A stretch of 64,000 bases of DNA. Source: Voacanga thouarsii. Taxonomy: Eukaryota > Streptophyta > Magnoliopsida > Gentianales > Apocynaceae. Positions 46,063 through 58,150 of the stretch are shown piece after piece. A model generated the notes under the pieces. That model ran no database searches and was not told the origin of the DNA. It worked only from the letters and a program-made list of their open reading frames with translations. The DNA is taken from the NCBI GenBank assembly GCA_026120185.1, contig JANUWF010001101.1, forward strand, positions 4,216,001 to 4,280,000. Reading direction: 5' to 3'. Made by a program: the position numbers and the translations under genes. Every line of letters begins with the position of its first letter. The stretch's first letter is position 1.

Positions 46063-46912
46063 TGTTTGTTTTCTTCTTGAAAACTCACTTGCACCCAATA
46101 GGTTTAATTCTTTTGGGTAGAACAACTAAAGTCTATACTTAGTTGTCGTACATGGAATCCATCTTTGACTTCATGGCCTCAACCCATTTGCCAGATTCTG
46201 AACTGTTCAAAACATCATTGTAGGTAGTAGGCTCATCTTCATTTATGAGTAATACGTCATTGTGGTCACTAATGAGAAATCCATATCTCTCAAGTGCCAC
46301 ATGTTTATCTATTCTCTCAATAGATGTGGGATCAGACGGTTGATCCTCGTTTGTTTGATCTTTATCAACTTCTTTAAGTTCAATTTTACTCCAACTATCT
46401 CATTTGAGCATGTGCTCCTTCTCAAAGAAGACGGCATGCTTCGAAACAAACAATTTATTTTCAGAGGGTAGGTAGAAGTAATATTCAAAAGATTCTTTTG
46501 GATATCCCACAAACAAACACTTGTCAGACTTACTATCAAGTTTATCTGATTGTGGCCTTTTGACAAAGGCAGGACAACCCTATACTCACAAGTGAGATAA
46601 TTTTGGTTTCTTACTAAAGAAAATCTCAAATGGGATAGTATCAACCGATTTTGTCATAACTCTATTTAGTATATAAACAGAAGTCTTTAGTGCATAACCC
46701 CAAGACGATTTTGGTAGGTCTGTAGAAGCCATCATGGTCCGTATCATGTCTAGAAGGGTTTGATTCCTTCTCTCAGATACACCGTTATGTTGAGGTGTTT
46801 ATGGTGGAGTCCATTGAGATAATATCCCATTATCTCTAAGATAACTCAGAAACTCTTGGCTCAAGTATTCTCTTCCTCGATCAAAACTTAGAGTCTTTAT
46901 ACTTTTGCCAAG
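46063..46912 (-). pseudogene. Copia E integrase C-terminal part and reverse transcriptase N-terminus
   Basis: Reading leftward from about 46905: SQWTPP, TPQHNGVSERRNQTLLDMIR (catalytic Glu of the DDE triad) near 46805-46750, WGYALKTSVYILNRV near 46710-46660, PFEIFFSKKPKLSHL near 46640-46600, then CLFVGYPKESFEYYFY near 46520-46480. The pre-RT region follows, with GKWVEAMKSKMDSMY near 46190-46150, and ends at the solo LTR. Stops occur at SHL* and elsewhere. Copia integrase inserts the cDNA; this half carries the third catalytic residue. Confidence 0.88.
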
Positions 46913-47730
46913 TTATTTCTCTATGTCATTCTTGAAGTCTTTGAACCTTTCAAAGGCCTCATATTTGTATTTCATTAAATACAAATACCCGTATAGTGAG
47001 AAATCATCGATAAAGGTTATGAAATAGTTATAACCTCCTCTTGCTTGTATTGACATTGGGCCACATATATTAGAATGTATAAGTTCTAATAACTCCTTTG
47101 CCCGTTCTCCTTTTCCTGAAAAATAGGTTTTAGTCATTTTACCTAGTAAACAAGACTCACATGTACTATATGATTCATAATCAAATGACCTTAAGTCACC
47201 AAGTTTGTGTAACTTAAAAACACGATTTTCGTTTACATGGCCCAAACGACAATGCCATAAGTAAAATGTGTTAGAGTTATCTATTTTAGGTTTCTTATTG
47301 TTTATATTGAGAATCGGATTATCTAAGTCTAGAACATGTAAATCATTAACTAGAGTTGTTGAACCAAAATGAATATCATTCAATGAAAAAAAACAACATT
47401 TATTCTTAAATATAAAATAAAATCCATTTAAGTCTAAACACACAACTGAGATAATGTTTTTCATTAAAACTGGTACATAATAACAGTTTTGCAGTTCTAG
47501 AATTAATCCCGAAGGCAGGTTCAGCTTGTATGTCCCCACAGCAAGTACATCAACCTTTGCCCCATTTGTAGTACGTAGGTCCACGTCACCTTTCTCTAGC
47601 CTTCTACTGCTCTTTAGTCCCTGCAAGTTATTTCACAAATGAGATCCACATCTGGTATCTAATAATACCCATATCTCATTTCTAAAGGCAGTATTTATCT
47701 CAATCATAAACATACCCGGAGTAGAAGTAG
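46913..47730 (-). pseudogene. Copia E protease, pre-integrase zinc region and integrase core
   Basis: At about 47690-47640 the protease active site reads LLDTRCGSHL where DTG is expected (Gly to Arg), so it would be inactive. An open frame then runs 47626-46913: SRRLEKGDVDLRTTNGAKV, ELQNCYYVPVLMKNIISV, the zinc-binding YLWHCRLGHVNENR near 47255-47215 with CESCLLGKMTKT, and the integrase start ELLELIHSNICGP. There the first catalytic Asp (usual HTD or HSD) is Asn. The second Asp block FITFIDDFSLYGY follows. This 237-codon stretch is among the longest open frames in the window. Confidence 0.9.
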
Positions 47731-47754
47731 AAGTGCTTGTAAGCTTTTCCTTCT

Positions 47755-48545
47755 ACTTCTTGTCCTTAATGGTCTCCAAGTAGGCTTTGCAGTTGCGCCT
47801 TCAATGGCCCATCTTCCCACAATGATGGCATGGGCCCTTGGTAGCTGCGTCCTTCTTCTTCACACCACTTTTGGGCTTCATGGGAGCCTTCTTCTTCTTC
47901 TTTTGAACTTTATTCTTAGAAGATGAAGATTCTACCATTAAATCTGCATTGGAATCCTTCTTCATGGAGGACTCCGTAGTTTTTAGAAGATTGATCAATT
48001 CAGGAATGGTGGATTCAATCTTGTTCATCTGATAGTTAATCACAAATTGTGAGAAACTATTTGGCAAAGATTGTAGAATTAAGTCAACACTTAAGTCATG
48101 ATCCATTGCAAACCTGAGAGATCTAAGCTTTTCTATCAAGCCCAGAATCTTCAGCTCATGACAGAAGAACCCTCTGCCATTTTACAACAGAATAGTTGCT
48201 TCGAGATCTCATATCTCTCAGTTCTGGTTTGGGCATCAAACAACTCTCGAAGATGTAGTATAATCGATTAAACATCCATATGCTCGTATTGTTTTTGCAA
48301 CTTAGGAGTCATGGATGCCAACATAATACATGATGTTGTATCATTATCCTCCTTGTGCCTTTTGTGGATAGCATGCTCATCAGCATGAGCATCTTGAGCT
48401 GGTGGCGGCGAAATAGGAGTATCTAGCACGTAGAGTAACTTTTTCGATTTGAGAACGGTTCTCAAATTTCTATACTAGTCAAGATAGTTTGATTCGGTTA
48501 ACTTGTTGGTTTCCCAGATGCTACGTAGGTTTAAGTTTGTAGACA
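47755..48545 (-). pseudogene. Copia E gag
   Basis: Starts near 48545. Copia gag signatures follow in several frames: a YRNLRTVLKSKKLLYVLDTP segment near 48480-48420, SCIMLASMTPKLQKQYEHMD near 48330-48272, TRTERYEISKQLF and KMAEGSS near 48225-48170, then an open frame 48139-47801 with VDLILQSLPNSFSQFVINYQ, LINLLKTTES and the start of a CHHCGKMGHW-type zinc knuckle near 47830-47800. Gag would form the virus-like particle. It is broken by at least two frameshifts (near 48270 and 48150) and stops. Confidence 0.88.
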
Positions 48546-49769
48546 TGATGCAAGTGACCTAGATGTAAAGATAGAGAGAATTAGCTACTTGTATATGCAC
48601 ATGATATGCAAATAATTAGGATTTTAATTAAACACATTTTACTCTACTATTTTACTCAAACCAATAGCCCCCACTACTGATTCAAGAAAGCCTATTGGAA
48701 GCTTTCCTAGTAGACCGATATCCAAATTCCTCAAGAATAACCTTGGGTTTGCCCAACAAGCTACTCTTGAGTTCATTGGTAGGTATCCAATACCAATTAC
48801 ATCGTATGTAACTACCGGATCATTGGGTGATTAACAGCTTTTAATCTTAAAGCCTTTTAGGCTACCCCAACTTTTCCTCTAAATTTTATTATGCTTGAGT
48901 TTGTCCAACCGGGATAAAGAATTTAGTTAAATCCGACCCATTAATCAGGAATTTAATTCCATAGCTTGAACATGCCCGATGTCGAGTAGGCTTGGGTTTG
49001 CCCAACAACCTGATTTCGAAAAAGGACTCTCATTCTTACTATATTAATGAAAGGAATTAAGTTTAATATTAATTGAGGGATTTGTTCCTTTTAGTGATTT
49101 CAATGAATGACATGCATAAAAATCAATAAATCACATAATTGATAATCATAGTAATAAAGTGATTACGTGGTATGGTTATGGACTTACCCTAAATTAATTT
49201 CTTTGAGCCATAAAAGAAATTAATAGAGTTAATCTATGTGTTCATGCATGATTTAAGTTGAAGGTCTTACCTTCTCGCCTTGTTTTGGTTACCATCTCCA
49301 AAATAGATTAATTCTACTGCTATCTAACTTATGGAAACTAATTACATAATTTCCTAAAGCGAGAAAACCTTGAGTTACATTCGAGGGGACTTAAATGAGA
49401 AGAGAATTACACAAGAATTCCAGAGAAGGGAGGACACGTAGGCCCTATTTCATAAAAAACCAAAATTGTAAAATGCATGAACAGATATAATTGGTTTTTT
49501 AGTCCATAACCATCCACCATGCCATTAATTATGCTTAAACAAAATAAACATATAATTTTTATTATTCCAAAATCACTATTTTAGAAAAATAAAACAAATT
49601 CTAAAATCAATATTTTAGAAAAATAAATTAATTTTAAAATTTTAAAATCATTATTTTGAAAAAATAAAATTGTTTGTCTCAAAACTGATTTTGAGAAAAT
49701 ACTTTTAGGTCCCGCCTCTAATAGCAATAATGGCGCCGGCTGTAGTCGGGAACAAGGCGGCAATTTTTG
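48546..49769 (-). other. Copia E leader, gag-proximal part
   Basis: About 1.2 kb between gag and the inserted element B, with no ORF of note. It contains TTATTTTGAAAA-type repeats (49560-49690) and repeated words CTTGGGTTTGCCCAACA (48742 and 48988). The other end of the leader is 56012-56399. Confidence 0.7.
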
Positions 49770-49774
49770 AAAAT

Positions 49775-51312
49775 TGAAAATATAAGCAAGCGTTAACCCC
49801 AAATAAGCACATTCCTAATCAAGTTTAAATTAAAACGTTAACCCCAAATTACACATATAAGCAAGCGTACTCATCATTAACAGAGCATAGAGTTCAAACA
49901 AGTATCGATCCTCAAGGAATAAGTAGACATTAATCACCATTTTTTCCATTGTTTAACCGACTCTATAAAGTGAAAAAGAAATAAAAATTAAAATAAAATA
50001 AAATAAAAATAAAAATAAAAATATATACATGTCAAGGATGGAGAAGTATGTAACTTAAATTATTAGTTTGGCAAACATTACCTTAAAGTACCTAACCATT
50101 ATCATAATTAATCATTCTCTTAGTATCATGAAGGATTAATATAGACTCACTTCATTTCCAATCCATGAATCTCTATCTTCTAGATAACTTAGCATCACAT
50201 TCCTATCTCAACTAGTTCTACCCAAAAGATGCATTAAATACAATGCTTTGATTAAATTTCCATTCCTAGCAAACTTAAAAGATGAAATTAACCAATGAAT
50301 CCATTCCTGACAGATATCAATTAACCTTTAATTACTAGTTCTTAGCAATTAACCCATTTTCCTAGTAAGTTAAGAGATAACATATATGAAATCAATAAAT
50401 TGAAACTACCATCAACCCCTTTTCCAAGCAAGTTAATGGAAAAAAACAACCAATTAATCTCGTAATTAGAACAAATAATTAAATACCAAGAATAACAATT
50501 AATTAATTAAAAGATCAAATAACTCTAAAAATCGTGAACACCTAAAACAATGTCAAATTACAATAAAATAATTAAGACACCATTGTTCAAGAAAAAGAAC
50601 ACAAAGTAAAAAAAAAGCACTCATAGACAAGCCCCCTTCTTCTTCCTTTGAAGACCTTCTTGTACAACCCTCCTTGAATTGAAGAATTTCTCCATTGATT
50701 TGAGTGATTTTCTATGATGATCAATGAATTCTCTCTTTTCTCTTGTGTTTTCCATCTATCTATAGGCTTAGAAAGTGCCTAAACTCGTTGGTAATATTTT
50801 CTTGGCCGAATAGAAGTAGGAAAGTACTAAAACTCTACAAATTACCAAAAACCGCATTCAAAAATCCAGATCCCGTCTTTTTCTTAGGGCACAACCGGTG
50901 CCACCTTGGCTACTAGAGCGAGCACCGGTTGTGTTCTGTTCCTCCAGTTGTTCGCCGATTTTTTCTTGATTTCCACGCAATGTTGTCCAGAGTGCAGCCG
51001 GTGCCGCCTTGGCTATTGGAGCCGGCACCGGTTTCATTCTGTTCCGGTCTTGTTTCACTAATTTTTTATCATCTCGAAGTTCGTGTCATTAGTACATGGC
51101 CGGTGCCGATTCCTCTGTTTTGGCCGGCACCACCTTGGTTCTGTTTTGTGATGTTTTTGCTTCGTTTTACCCTTAAAATCTGAAATAATGAACAAAATAC
51201 CTTTCCAAGGATAAAATCTCAAATATAACAGAATATGCTAGTTATTAGACAAAATATATCACACAAGAGCCTCAAATAACTAGGAAAAATATGACTAATT
51301 TAGCCCCTATCA
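49775..51312 (-). repeat. Element B 3' LTR
   Basis: Aligns with 54500-56011 from AATAAGCACATTCC (49804) to the terminus at 51312, whose minus-strand reading is TGATAGGGGCTAAATTAGTC. The left tip (49775-49803) repeats a piece found 50 bp inward (TATAAGCAAGCG with TTAACCCCAAAT) instead of the expected TGATGTG end. Confidence 0.88.
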
Positions 51313-51352
51313 TATTCCTCCACACTTAGCCCTTTGCTTGTCCTCAAGCAAA
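51313..51352 (-). other. Element B polypurine tract with hairpin
   Basis: On the minus strand a perfect 8-bp stem TTTGCTTG AGGA CAAGCAAA precedes GGGCTAAGTGTGGAGGAATA, then the LTR start TGATAGGGG. Confidence 0.8.
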
Positions 51353-53239
51353 GTTTCAAAGACAAGTAGAAAAACACAAGGTTTAACAATCACTTAATAA
51401 ATTTCAAAACAATATCTTCAATGATTTCTTCATTTAAGAACATAAAATACGTGCTATTACATATTTCACAACAAATGCAAGACTTGTGTAAGTGAATAAT
51501 GACTTAGTAGAACTATCCCAATACTTAACAATATTCTCAAACCATTGGAAAGAATTTAGTTCAAAAAGATTATGCATTCCATAAGTTTACTTTTCATACA
51601 CTCTTTCCACTAATCCGAGACATATCATGATTCTACTTAGATCAAGTAGGACTTTTAAGCTTGTAATGTAAAGCTAAAGGCTTGTAATGTAGTTTATCAA
51701 CCGAAGGATATAGGAGATTCAAATGTCAAAGAAGCTGAAAGTTCACAAGAAAGTGATAAACAAAATGTATCAATAATTTCCAACTCTTCTTGCTCTCCTA
51801 TTCCAAAATCAATCAATACCCATAACCTTATTTAGCAATTACAGTTCAGTTCAAGCACATCCTGCATTTTCTCTTTTTTCTTTTCTCTTTTCATCAACTT
51901 CTTCTCTATTTTTTATCCACAAGATCACTCAAATTTTCAGCAATGGAGTTAAGGAATTGATATGAACTCAACTTTTATAGCTCAATCACCATTCCTCCTG
52001 TGATCTTTCTTTTCTTTTTCTTTCAAAAAGTTATTCTTTCTCTTCTTTTCTCTTTCACTGCTACTATTCTTTCTTTCTCAGTTTCTTTCTTTTCATCTTT
52101 TCTAGCAGCTTTTTATTTTCTTTTCTTGTTTTCAATCTCTCTTTTCTCTTTCTTTTCTTTCTTTTCTCTTTTCAACTCAACCCAGTATTGATACATGACT
52201 GAAAGTAACGAGTCATGATCTTTCTCCACGTACTCCCCCTTAACATTCTTCTTCATGTACTTCATCCATCAAGAGCATAAAGATATGGAAAATTATTCAA
52301 ACTCTCAAGAACAAGCAATGGACAAAGTATTGTGATGGGTTTTAAAGAAAGAAATCAACAATTTTGGTTCAAAATAGGCACTATAGATAATATAAATATA
52401 GGTAGGCTTGAAAAGCTCAAACTATCCAAAGAAGGCCTATTACCGTCATCCCTAAGTTAAATCATGAATGTCTTTCTTATTTTGTCTCAAGAGGTATTCA
52501 AGTAAGTTCTAGAATGCTCCATGAATTTTAATAGAAAAACAGGTTTAAGAACAATGTAAAGCATTTGATCAAGAACTACTTTGTCCAAATGCGTGCAAAC
52601 AATCATGCATAAGCCATAAATGATCTAGAACATATGCTCTATAATCCATCATAAAGACATGCATTAGAAATATAGCTTGAAATCTCAAAGAAAATAAGAA
52701 AAATCAGAAAAATGTTGAAAATTTTGCTCACAAAAAGGATAAAGTATATGTATAGAAGAATTTTCAATTGAATCACTCCCCCATACTTAAACTAGACATT
52801 GTCCTCAATGGCCAATTAAATATAACAAGGAAATATTGTCATAGGACCAAAAAGAAAAAGGGAAAAGAGAAGAAAGAAAATACTTCTATGACGGAGTAGC
52901 TCCAATTTTATTTTTATCAAAATAAAATTGATAAAAACTTAGACAAAGTATATCACCAAACCACTCCCCCACACTTAAATTGGACCAAGTCCTCATTGGC
53001 AAAAAATAAACACAAGAAAGAATCTCCAAAGGGACTAAAAATAATAAGGGGTTAGAAAGTTTAAGTAATACTTTCCAAGTGTAATAATGTTCCAATAGAT
53101 ATCCAAACTTAAGGTAAAGAGAAGGGCTTGTCCAAGAGGAATTTATTCCTATAAAATAAATCACAAATAAAAGCACAAGAAAAATAATAATAAAATAAAA
53201 AACATACCTAAATAAAAGAAAACAAGTGAAAGAAAAAGA
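51353..53239 (-). other. Element B internal region, non-coding, with two polypurine modules
   Basis: No supported ORF. Modules at 52774-52812 and 52963-53000 (minus strand) combine TTGAGGACAATGTCTAG or TGAGGACTTGGTCCAAT with TTTAAGT(A/G)TGGGGGAGTG. A pyrimidine-rich stretch (52000-52180, TTTCTTTTC words) yields a meaningless Phe/Ser-rich frame. Confidence 0.65.
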
Positions 53240-53605
53240 CTAGAATAAAAAATAAAACAAAAACTTTTCACACTCATCATGCTTCCTCATCAAACCTTTT
53301 GAAAAGAAATTAAAGCTTAAAATAGAAAGGCATGATGAATGTAGAATGGAGAGAGGTTTTTGAAAAATAAAAGGTTTATGAAAATAATTTTTCTTACTAA
53401 AGAAAAAGACATAAACCTCTATCTCTAACATTTCTTTAGATACACAAATATTTTTGTCAACATGTAAGTGCACATGGTTTCTAAAGAATGCATCAAGCTT
53501 GAAATAACATTTTATCCCTTCAAAAGAATGTTCATAATTAGAATTCCCCTTTAAACCTAGTATTTGAGTTCTTAAAGATGAGATCAAGAAATTCCTACTT
53601 TTCAA
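53240..53605 (-). CDS. Conserved small ORF 2 of element B (counterpart of A's ORF at 15740)
   Basis: A 121-codon frame starting MKSRNFLISSLRTQILG. It matches element A's ORF 2 along most of its length, including DAFFRNHVHLHVDKNICVSK and the MRKHDECEKF end. It keeps the frame although the two elements are separate, diverged insertions. Function unknown; no domain recognised. Confidence 0.45.
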   Translation of the reverse strand: MKSRNFLISSLRTQILGLKGNSNYEHSFEGIKCYFKLDAFFRNHVHLHVDKNICVSKEMLEIEVYVFFFSKKNYFHKPFIFQKPLSILHSSCLSILSFNFFSKGLMRKHDECEKFLFYFLF

Positions 53606-53778
53606 GGCATGGTCTACAAAAACTAAGTTACTTCCCTAAAATTGGGGTGAAGGGTAGAGTTCATTAACATCCTCAAAGGGTTTCTTATGATGTAATATAG
53701 AAAGATCCAACTCAGTGAGGCATGATAAATTTAACACAATATCATTTGGACCCTTATTCTCCAAGAATGGAGAGGAAC

Positions 53779-53970
53779 CTAAAAAAAATCATGTGATGAA
53801 GAGAGATTAGAATTATTAGCACGTAGAGTAGAATTGAGTACCTCCATTTCCACATTGGACAATTGGTCCTCATATCCTTTCTCCTTTCCTTGGAGATTCT
53901 CTTGTTCAAGCATATAGGCCTTTAAGGCATCCTCAACCAACTTGGCTAGTTGTGTTCTTTGATAGCTCAA
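53779..53970 (-). pseudogene. Small ORF 1 remnant of element B (counterpart of A's ORF at 15384)
   Basis: Starts MSYQRTQLAKLVEDALKAY and parallels A's ORF 1 through NNSNLSSSHDFF, where a base gain in a run of A shifts the frame. Downstream pieces of the homologous sequence continue in other frames to about 53640. Confidence 0.5.
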
Positions 53971-54475
53971 TCGTTGAGATGCTTCTTCATGTTACTGAAC
54001 AGATGAATTTGTATTGGCAACAAAAGAATTCACCAATGTTATTAATGATGTCTCACTAAGAACATTAATGCGAGCTTGTAATCTTGTCAATCTAGCATCA
54101 ATACACTAATGTTTTTTAAAAAAAAAATGAAATAAAAATGATGAACATGCAGCAATGATGAACAATGTAATTTTATTCATGAAGAAATAAATAAGATAAA
54201 ACAAAATCTACTATATCGCCTTTGGGTCATTGGATCATGTACCAAGGCTAACACCTAGCAAAGACAAGAAGCAAGTTAGATAACAGAATTCATAATTAAA
54301 ACAAAATTAAAGGAATACAAAGTTAGGCAAGAGAGCATAGTCAAAGTTAGTAAGTTAGATTACAAAGGTATACAAAGGATACATAAGATACAAAAGATGG
54401 CACCTTGTTACATAAAGAACAATTGTACATATTTACATGGTTAAATTAACAAAATCTAAACTTTCATGCTATTAT
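53971..54475 (-). other. Element B 5' leader
   Basis: About 500 bp between the primer site and ORF 1, no ORF. It is collinear with A's leader (14999-15383), for example around AAGCATC and GAGACATCATTAATAAC. Confidence 0.6.
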
Positions 54476-54493
54476 TCCCCGGCAACAGTGCCA
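54476..54493 (-). other. Element B primer-binding site, tRNA-Asp type
   Basis: Minus strand TGGCACTGTTGCCGGGGA, 6 bp after the 5' LTR end. It differs from the plant tRNA-Asp complement at two positions and is the best-preserved site of the three elements. Confidence 0.88.
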
Positions 54494-54499
54494 AAAACT

Positions 54500-56011
54500 T
54501 GATGTGTATATTATTTGGGTATAAAAATTATATGAAAATAAGCACATTCCCAATTAAATTTAAATTAAAATGTTCACCTCAAATTACACATATGAGCAAG
54601 CATACTCATAATTAACAGAGTATAGAGTTCAAATAAGTGTCGATCCTTAAGGAATAAGTAGACATTAATCACCATTTTTTCCATTGTTTAACCGACTTTA
54701 TAAAGTGAAAAAGAAATAAAAAGGAAAATAAAATAAAAATATATATATGTCAAGGATGGAGAAGTATGTAACTTAAATAATTAGTTTCGCAAATATGACT
54801 TTAAAGTACATAACCATTATCATAACTAATCATTCTCTTAGCATCATGAAGGATTAATATAGACTCACTTTGTTTCCAATCCATGAATTCCTATCTTCTA
54901 GATAACTTAGCATCACATTCCTGTCTCAACCAGTCCTACCCAAAAGATGCATTAAACATAATCCTTTGATTAAATTTCCATTCTTGGTAAACTTAAAACA
55001 TGAAATTAACCAATGAATCCATTCCTGACAGATATCAATTAACCTTTAATTACCAGTTCTTAGCAATTAACCCCTTTTTCAAGTAAGTTAAGAGACAATA
55101 AATATTAAATCAATAAATTGAAACTACCATTAATCCCTTTTTCAAACAAGTTAATGGAAAGAAATAACCAATTAATCTTATAATTAGCACAAGTAATTAA
55201 ATACCAAGAATAACAATCAATTAATTAAAAGATCAAATAACTCTAAAAATCATGAATACCTAAAATAATATCAAATTACAATAAAATAATTAATACACCA
55301 TTGTTCAAGAAAAAGAAAACAAAGTAAAAGAAAGCACTTATAGACAAGCCTCATTTTTCTTCCTTTGAAGACCTTCTTGTACAACTCTCCTTGAATTGAA
55401 GAATTCTTCCTTTGATTTGAGTGATTTTCTATGATGATCAATGAATTCTCTCTTTTTCTCTTTTGTTTTCTATCTATTGATAGGCTTAGGAAGTGCTTAA
55501 ACTTGTTGGTGTAATGTTCTTAGCCGAATAGAAGTAGGAAAGTACTAAAAACCATAGATTACCAAAAACCTCATCCAAAAATTAAGATCCCGTCTTTTCC
55601 TTAGGGCATAGCCGGCGCCGGCTGTGTTCTGTTCCTCTAGTTGTTCGCCGATTTTTTCTTGATTTCCACGCAATGTTATCCAGAGTGTAGCTAGCACCGC
55701 ATTGGCTACTGGAGCTGGCACCAGTTCCATTCTATTCCGGTCTTGTTTCACTAATTTTTATCGCTTTGAAGTTCGTGTCATCAGTACATGGCAGGCGTCG
55801 GTTCCTCTGCCCTGGCTCTGGCTGGCGCCGCCTTGGTTCTGTTTTGCGATGTTTTTACTTCGTTTTACCCTTAAAATCTGAAATAATGAATAAAATACCT
55901 TTCTAAGGGTAAAATCTCAAATATGATGGAATATGACTAGTTATTGGACAAAATGTATCACACAAGAGCCTCAAATAACTAGAAAAAATATGACTAATTT
56001 AGCCCCTATCA
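54500..56011 (-). repeat. Element B 5' LTR
   Basis: 1512 bp. Minus-strand reading starts TGATAGGGGCTAAATTAGTC (56011) and ends ATATACACATCA (54500). Its GC-rich block (55600-55830) is shorter than in the 3' LTR. Confidence 0.92.
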
Positions 56012-56399
56012 AAAAATTTCCCGAAACAGCTTCTGGTGCCTTCTTCTTCTACAGATTTTTAGTGAGAACAATTCTTAGCAGTATTTTCTGTTTTGAAGCT
56101 CAAAACAATAACCAATTTGTTAGTTTAAACAAAACAAAAATAGAAAATTAGGATGAAACGGAAGGCAACAACCATGTTAAAGAAAAAGTTTTTCTGTAGA
56201 AAACATTTAGCACATAAAGAAAACATATTTTGAAATATGCTATAACTTTTACACAATCATATTGTGCTACGGACCCAAACCATAATGCTCAAAACGATTT
56301 CGACTCGAGTGAAAATGATTTTCACAGCGAACAAAAATAAACACGAATACGTAAAAACAGTTTTCAACCAAAAATAATATCTGTAAATCACACATAGTA
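56012..56399 (-). other. Copia E leader, primer-proximal part
   Basis: About 390 bp between element B and the primer site, no ORF that I can support. It carries A-rich stretches on the plus strand. Confidence 0.7.
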
Positions 56400-56413
56400 T
56401 GGCTCTAATACCA
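56400..56413 (-). other. Copia E primer-binding site, initiator tRNA-Met type
   Basis: Minus strand TGGTATTAGAGCCA, one base after the LTR end. It matches the usual plant copia site TGGTATCAGAGC with one change. Confidence 0.92.
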
Positions 56414-56414
56414 C

Positions 56415-58150
56415 TGTTAGGTATCTCACGCATATCATAAATAGCGTAGCGGAAAAAAAAAACCGAGATACCAACCCAGGATCCGCATATGTGTGGAAAA
56501 TAAGACATAAAGAGAACAAAGGTAACAGCTTTTTACCTTTCTTTGATTGTGTGGAAAACAAAATTTTCCTTCTTCAAGTCGATGCGCGATCCTCTTGATC
56601 AAACACCACGAGAGTTGAACGTCCAACCACTATAATTATAGTGTATGATTATCTCTAATAGTAATCCACATAGAGGATACACTCAAGCATGAAGTTTTCT
56701 GTGCTAGCAGAAAAACTAAGTGGTGGTTAGGGTTGTTTGCTTCAAGAGCAACGAGAGAGGGAGAAGAAGAGAATGTTATATTGCTAGGGTTGGAGTTTTC
56801 GTATCTTACACTTTTTTAGAGTTTCGTGTGTTATATTTCCTATATAACATGAAATCTTGCTCAAAATATACTCTAATATTAGAATTCTAAAACAGTTAGA
56901 ATTCCCTGATTGTAATTGGAAACATCAAGTTTTCACAATTACAATTTGGACTATTAATTATAACTAATTTTAATTTGGTCACAACAACTTCTCTTTCCCA
57001 CAATTAACCCCACTATGTTGTCAAATAACATCTTGAGTATATAATCCTCTATTGTGTGTGACCTATTAGGTTTCGCAGTCAATTGGTAGTGAATATGAAT
57101 TAATCCAAACGTCTTTGAGATTAATAATCCATAATTAATTAGAACTAATCCTATTAATTCTAATCAGGATTGATTTATTAATTCATCAATTAATAAACCC
57201 ATATTCCCAGATCATGAGTGATATTTGGCAACACATCATGACCTTCTAAGAGTCCAAGAAGTCAAGTGGCTTGGCATGAACCCTTCAATAACAAATTTCA
57301 GTGCAATTAACTCCTTTCACCATACAATATTTCATTCGGTTTGGAATACGGAATTAGTGCCAACACCCTCCAGAATATATATTAATTCTAGCCCAAATAC
57401 AATAGTACTTGTACCAGAAACCCATTACTCTAGATGTGTATCTATTGAAAATGTTTCCAATACACAGTCGTCTTGGCCAAGGACTTCTTGAGTAGTAATT
57501 CTGACAATTGGCCGTGAGATATTCGCCCCTACTATTAGGAGTGGTGAATCTTTTATTGACCCTCTCAACTACTTTCGTTTACCTTACAATGTACCTAATA
57601 TCCATCCCATAGGAGGCCCTTGATCAAACTCTAGAGATTGGAATCAAAGTACAATGCTCAGCAAACAAAGTACCTTGGAGATCTCAAGTCTAATGATACT
57701 TACACGTTTGCTATATTGAGATTAGATCACTGGCACTAAATAGTTATGTATGTGATTATCTCAAAGTTAGGTCATCTAATGAACTTGTTCCATTAACAAG
57801 CATCCATGTGTTAACTTTGAGTATCTCAATACTCACGGATATAAAAACCACAATCTGATCACATCAGGAAGTCTAACACATGCTAGTCTTAATGCATTAA
57901 TGATGTCCTGTCTCATTAATACTACGACTAGGGATTATTTAAGTACTAATACTATACAGTGTAGTAGGAATCTCATATCATGATCTTTATCATGATTTCC
58001 TTAACATAGTGTTGTACTAGGGACTTTATCTGACAGTTATTTTACACAAAAGTAAACAAAAGAAATTGTAAGATAAATAATGCCTTTTATTAAAATAAAA
58101 TATGTCATATACAATGTACAAGTGATTGCCTCTAGGGCACAACATTAACA
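56415..58150 (-). repeat. Element E 5' LTR
   Basis: 1736 bp. Minus-strand reading starts TGTTAATGTTGTGCCCTAGA (58150) and ends GATACCTAACA (56415). Homologous to 39734-41466 and to the solo LTR at 22964-24719. It carries the antisense frame from 57225, broken at 57489-57491. Confidence 0.93.

Larger units (their letters stand above)
49770..56011 (-). mobile_element. Element B: non-autonomous LTR retrotransposon, relative of A
   Basis: Minus-strand element in copia E's leader. The 5' LTR is 54500-56011 (1512 bp), followed by a tRNA-Asp primer site; the 3' LTR is about 49775-51312, preceded by a polypurine tract. The internal region (about 3.2 kb) lacks gag and pol but has counterparts of element A's two small ORFs. 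The left tip of the 3' LTR is rearranged, and I could not find a convincing target duplication (right flank AAAAA). Confidence 0.88.
39734..58150 (-). mobile_element. Element E: Ty1/copia retrotransposon with both LTRs and nested insertions
   Basis: The LTRs at 56415-58150 (5') and 39734-41466 (3') are 1736 and 1733 bp and clearly homologous. The initiator tRNA-Met primer site lies beside the 5' LTR. Reading leftward the internal region gives leader, gag, protease, integrase, reverse transcriptase and RNase H, the copia order. It is interrupted by element B in the leader and by giant solo LTR copy 3 in the reverse transcriptase. It sits inside F's 3' LTR, flanked by TACTC and AACTC. Confidence 0.92.

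Noticed and set aside
52000..52191. Phe-rich plus-strand frame in element B
   Set aside because: Pyrimidine-rich low complexity; opposite to the element's coding strand.
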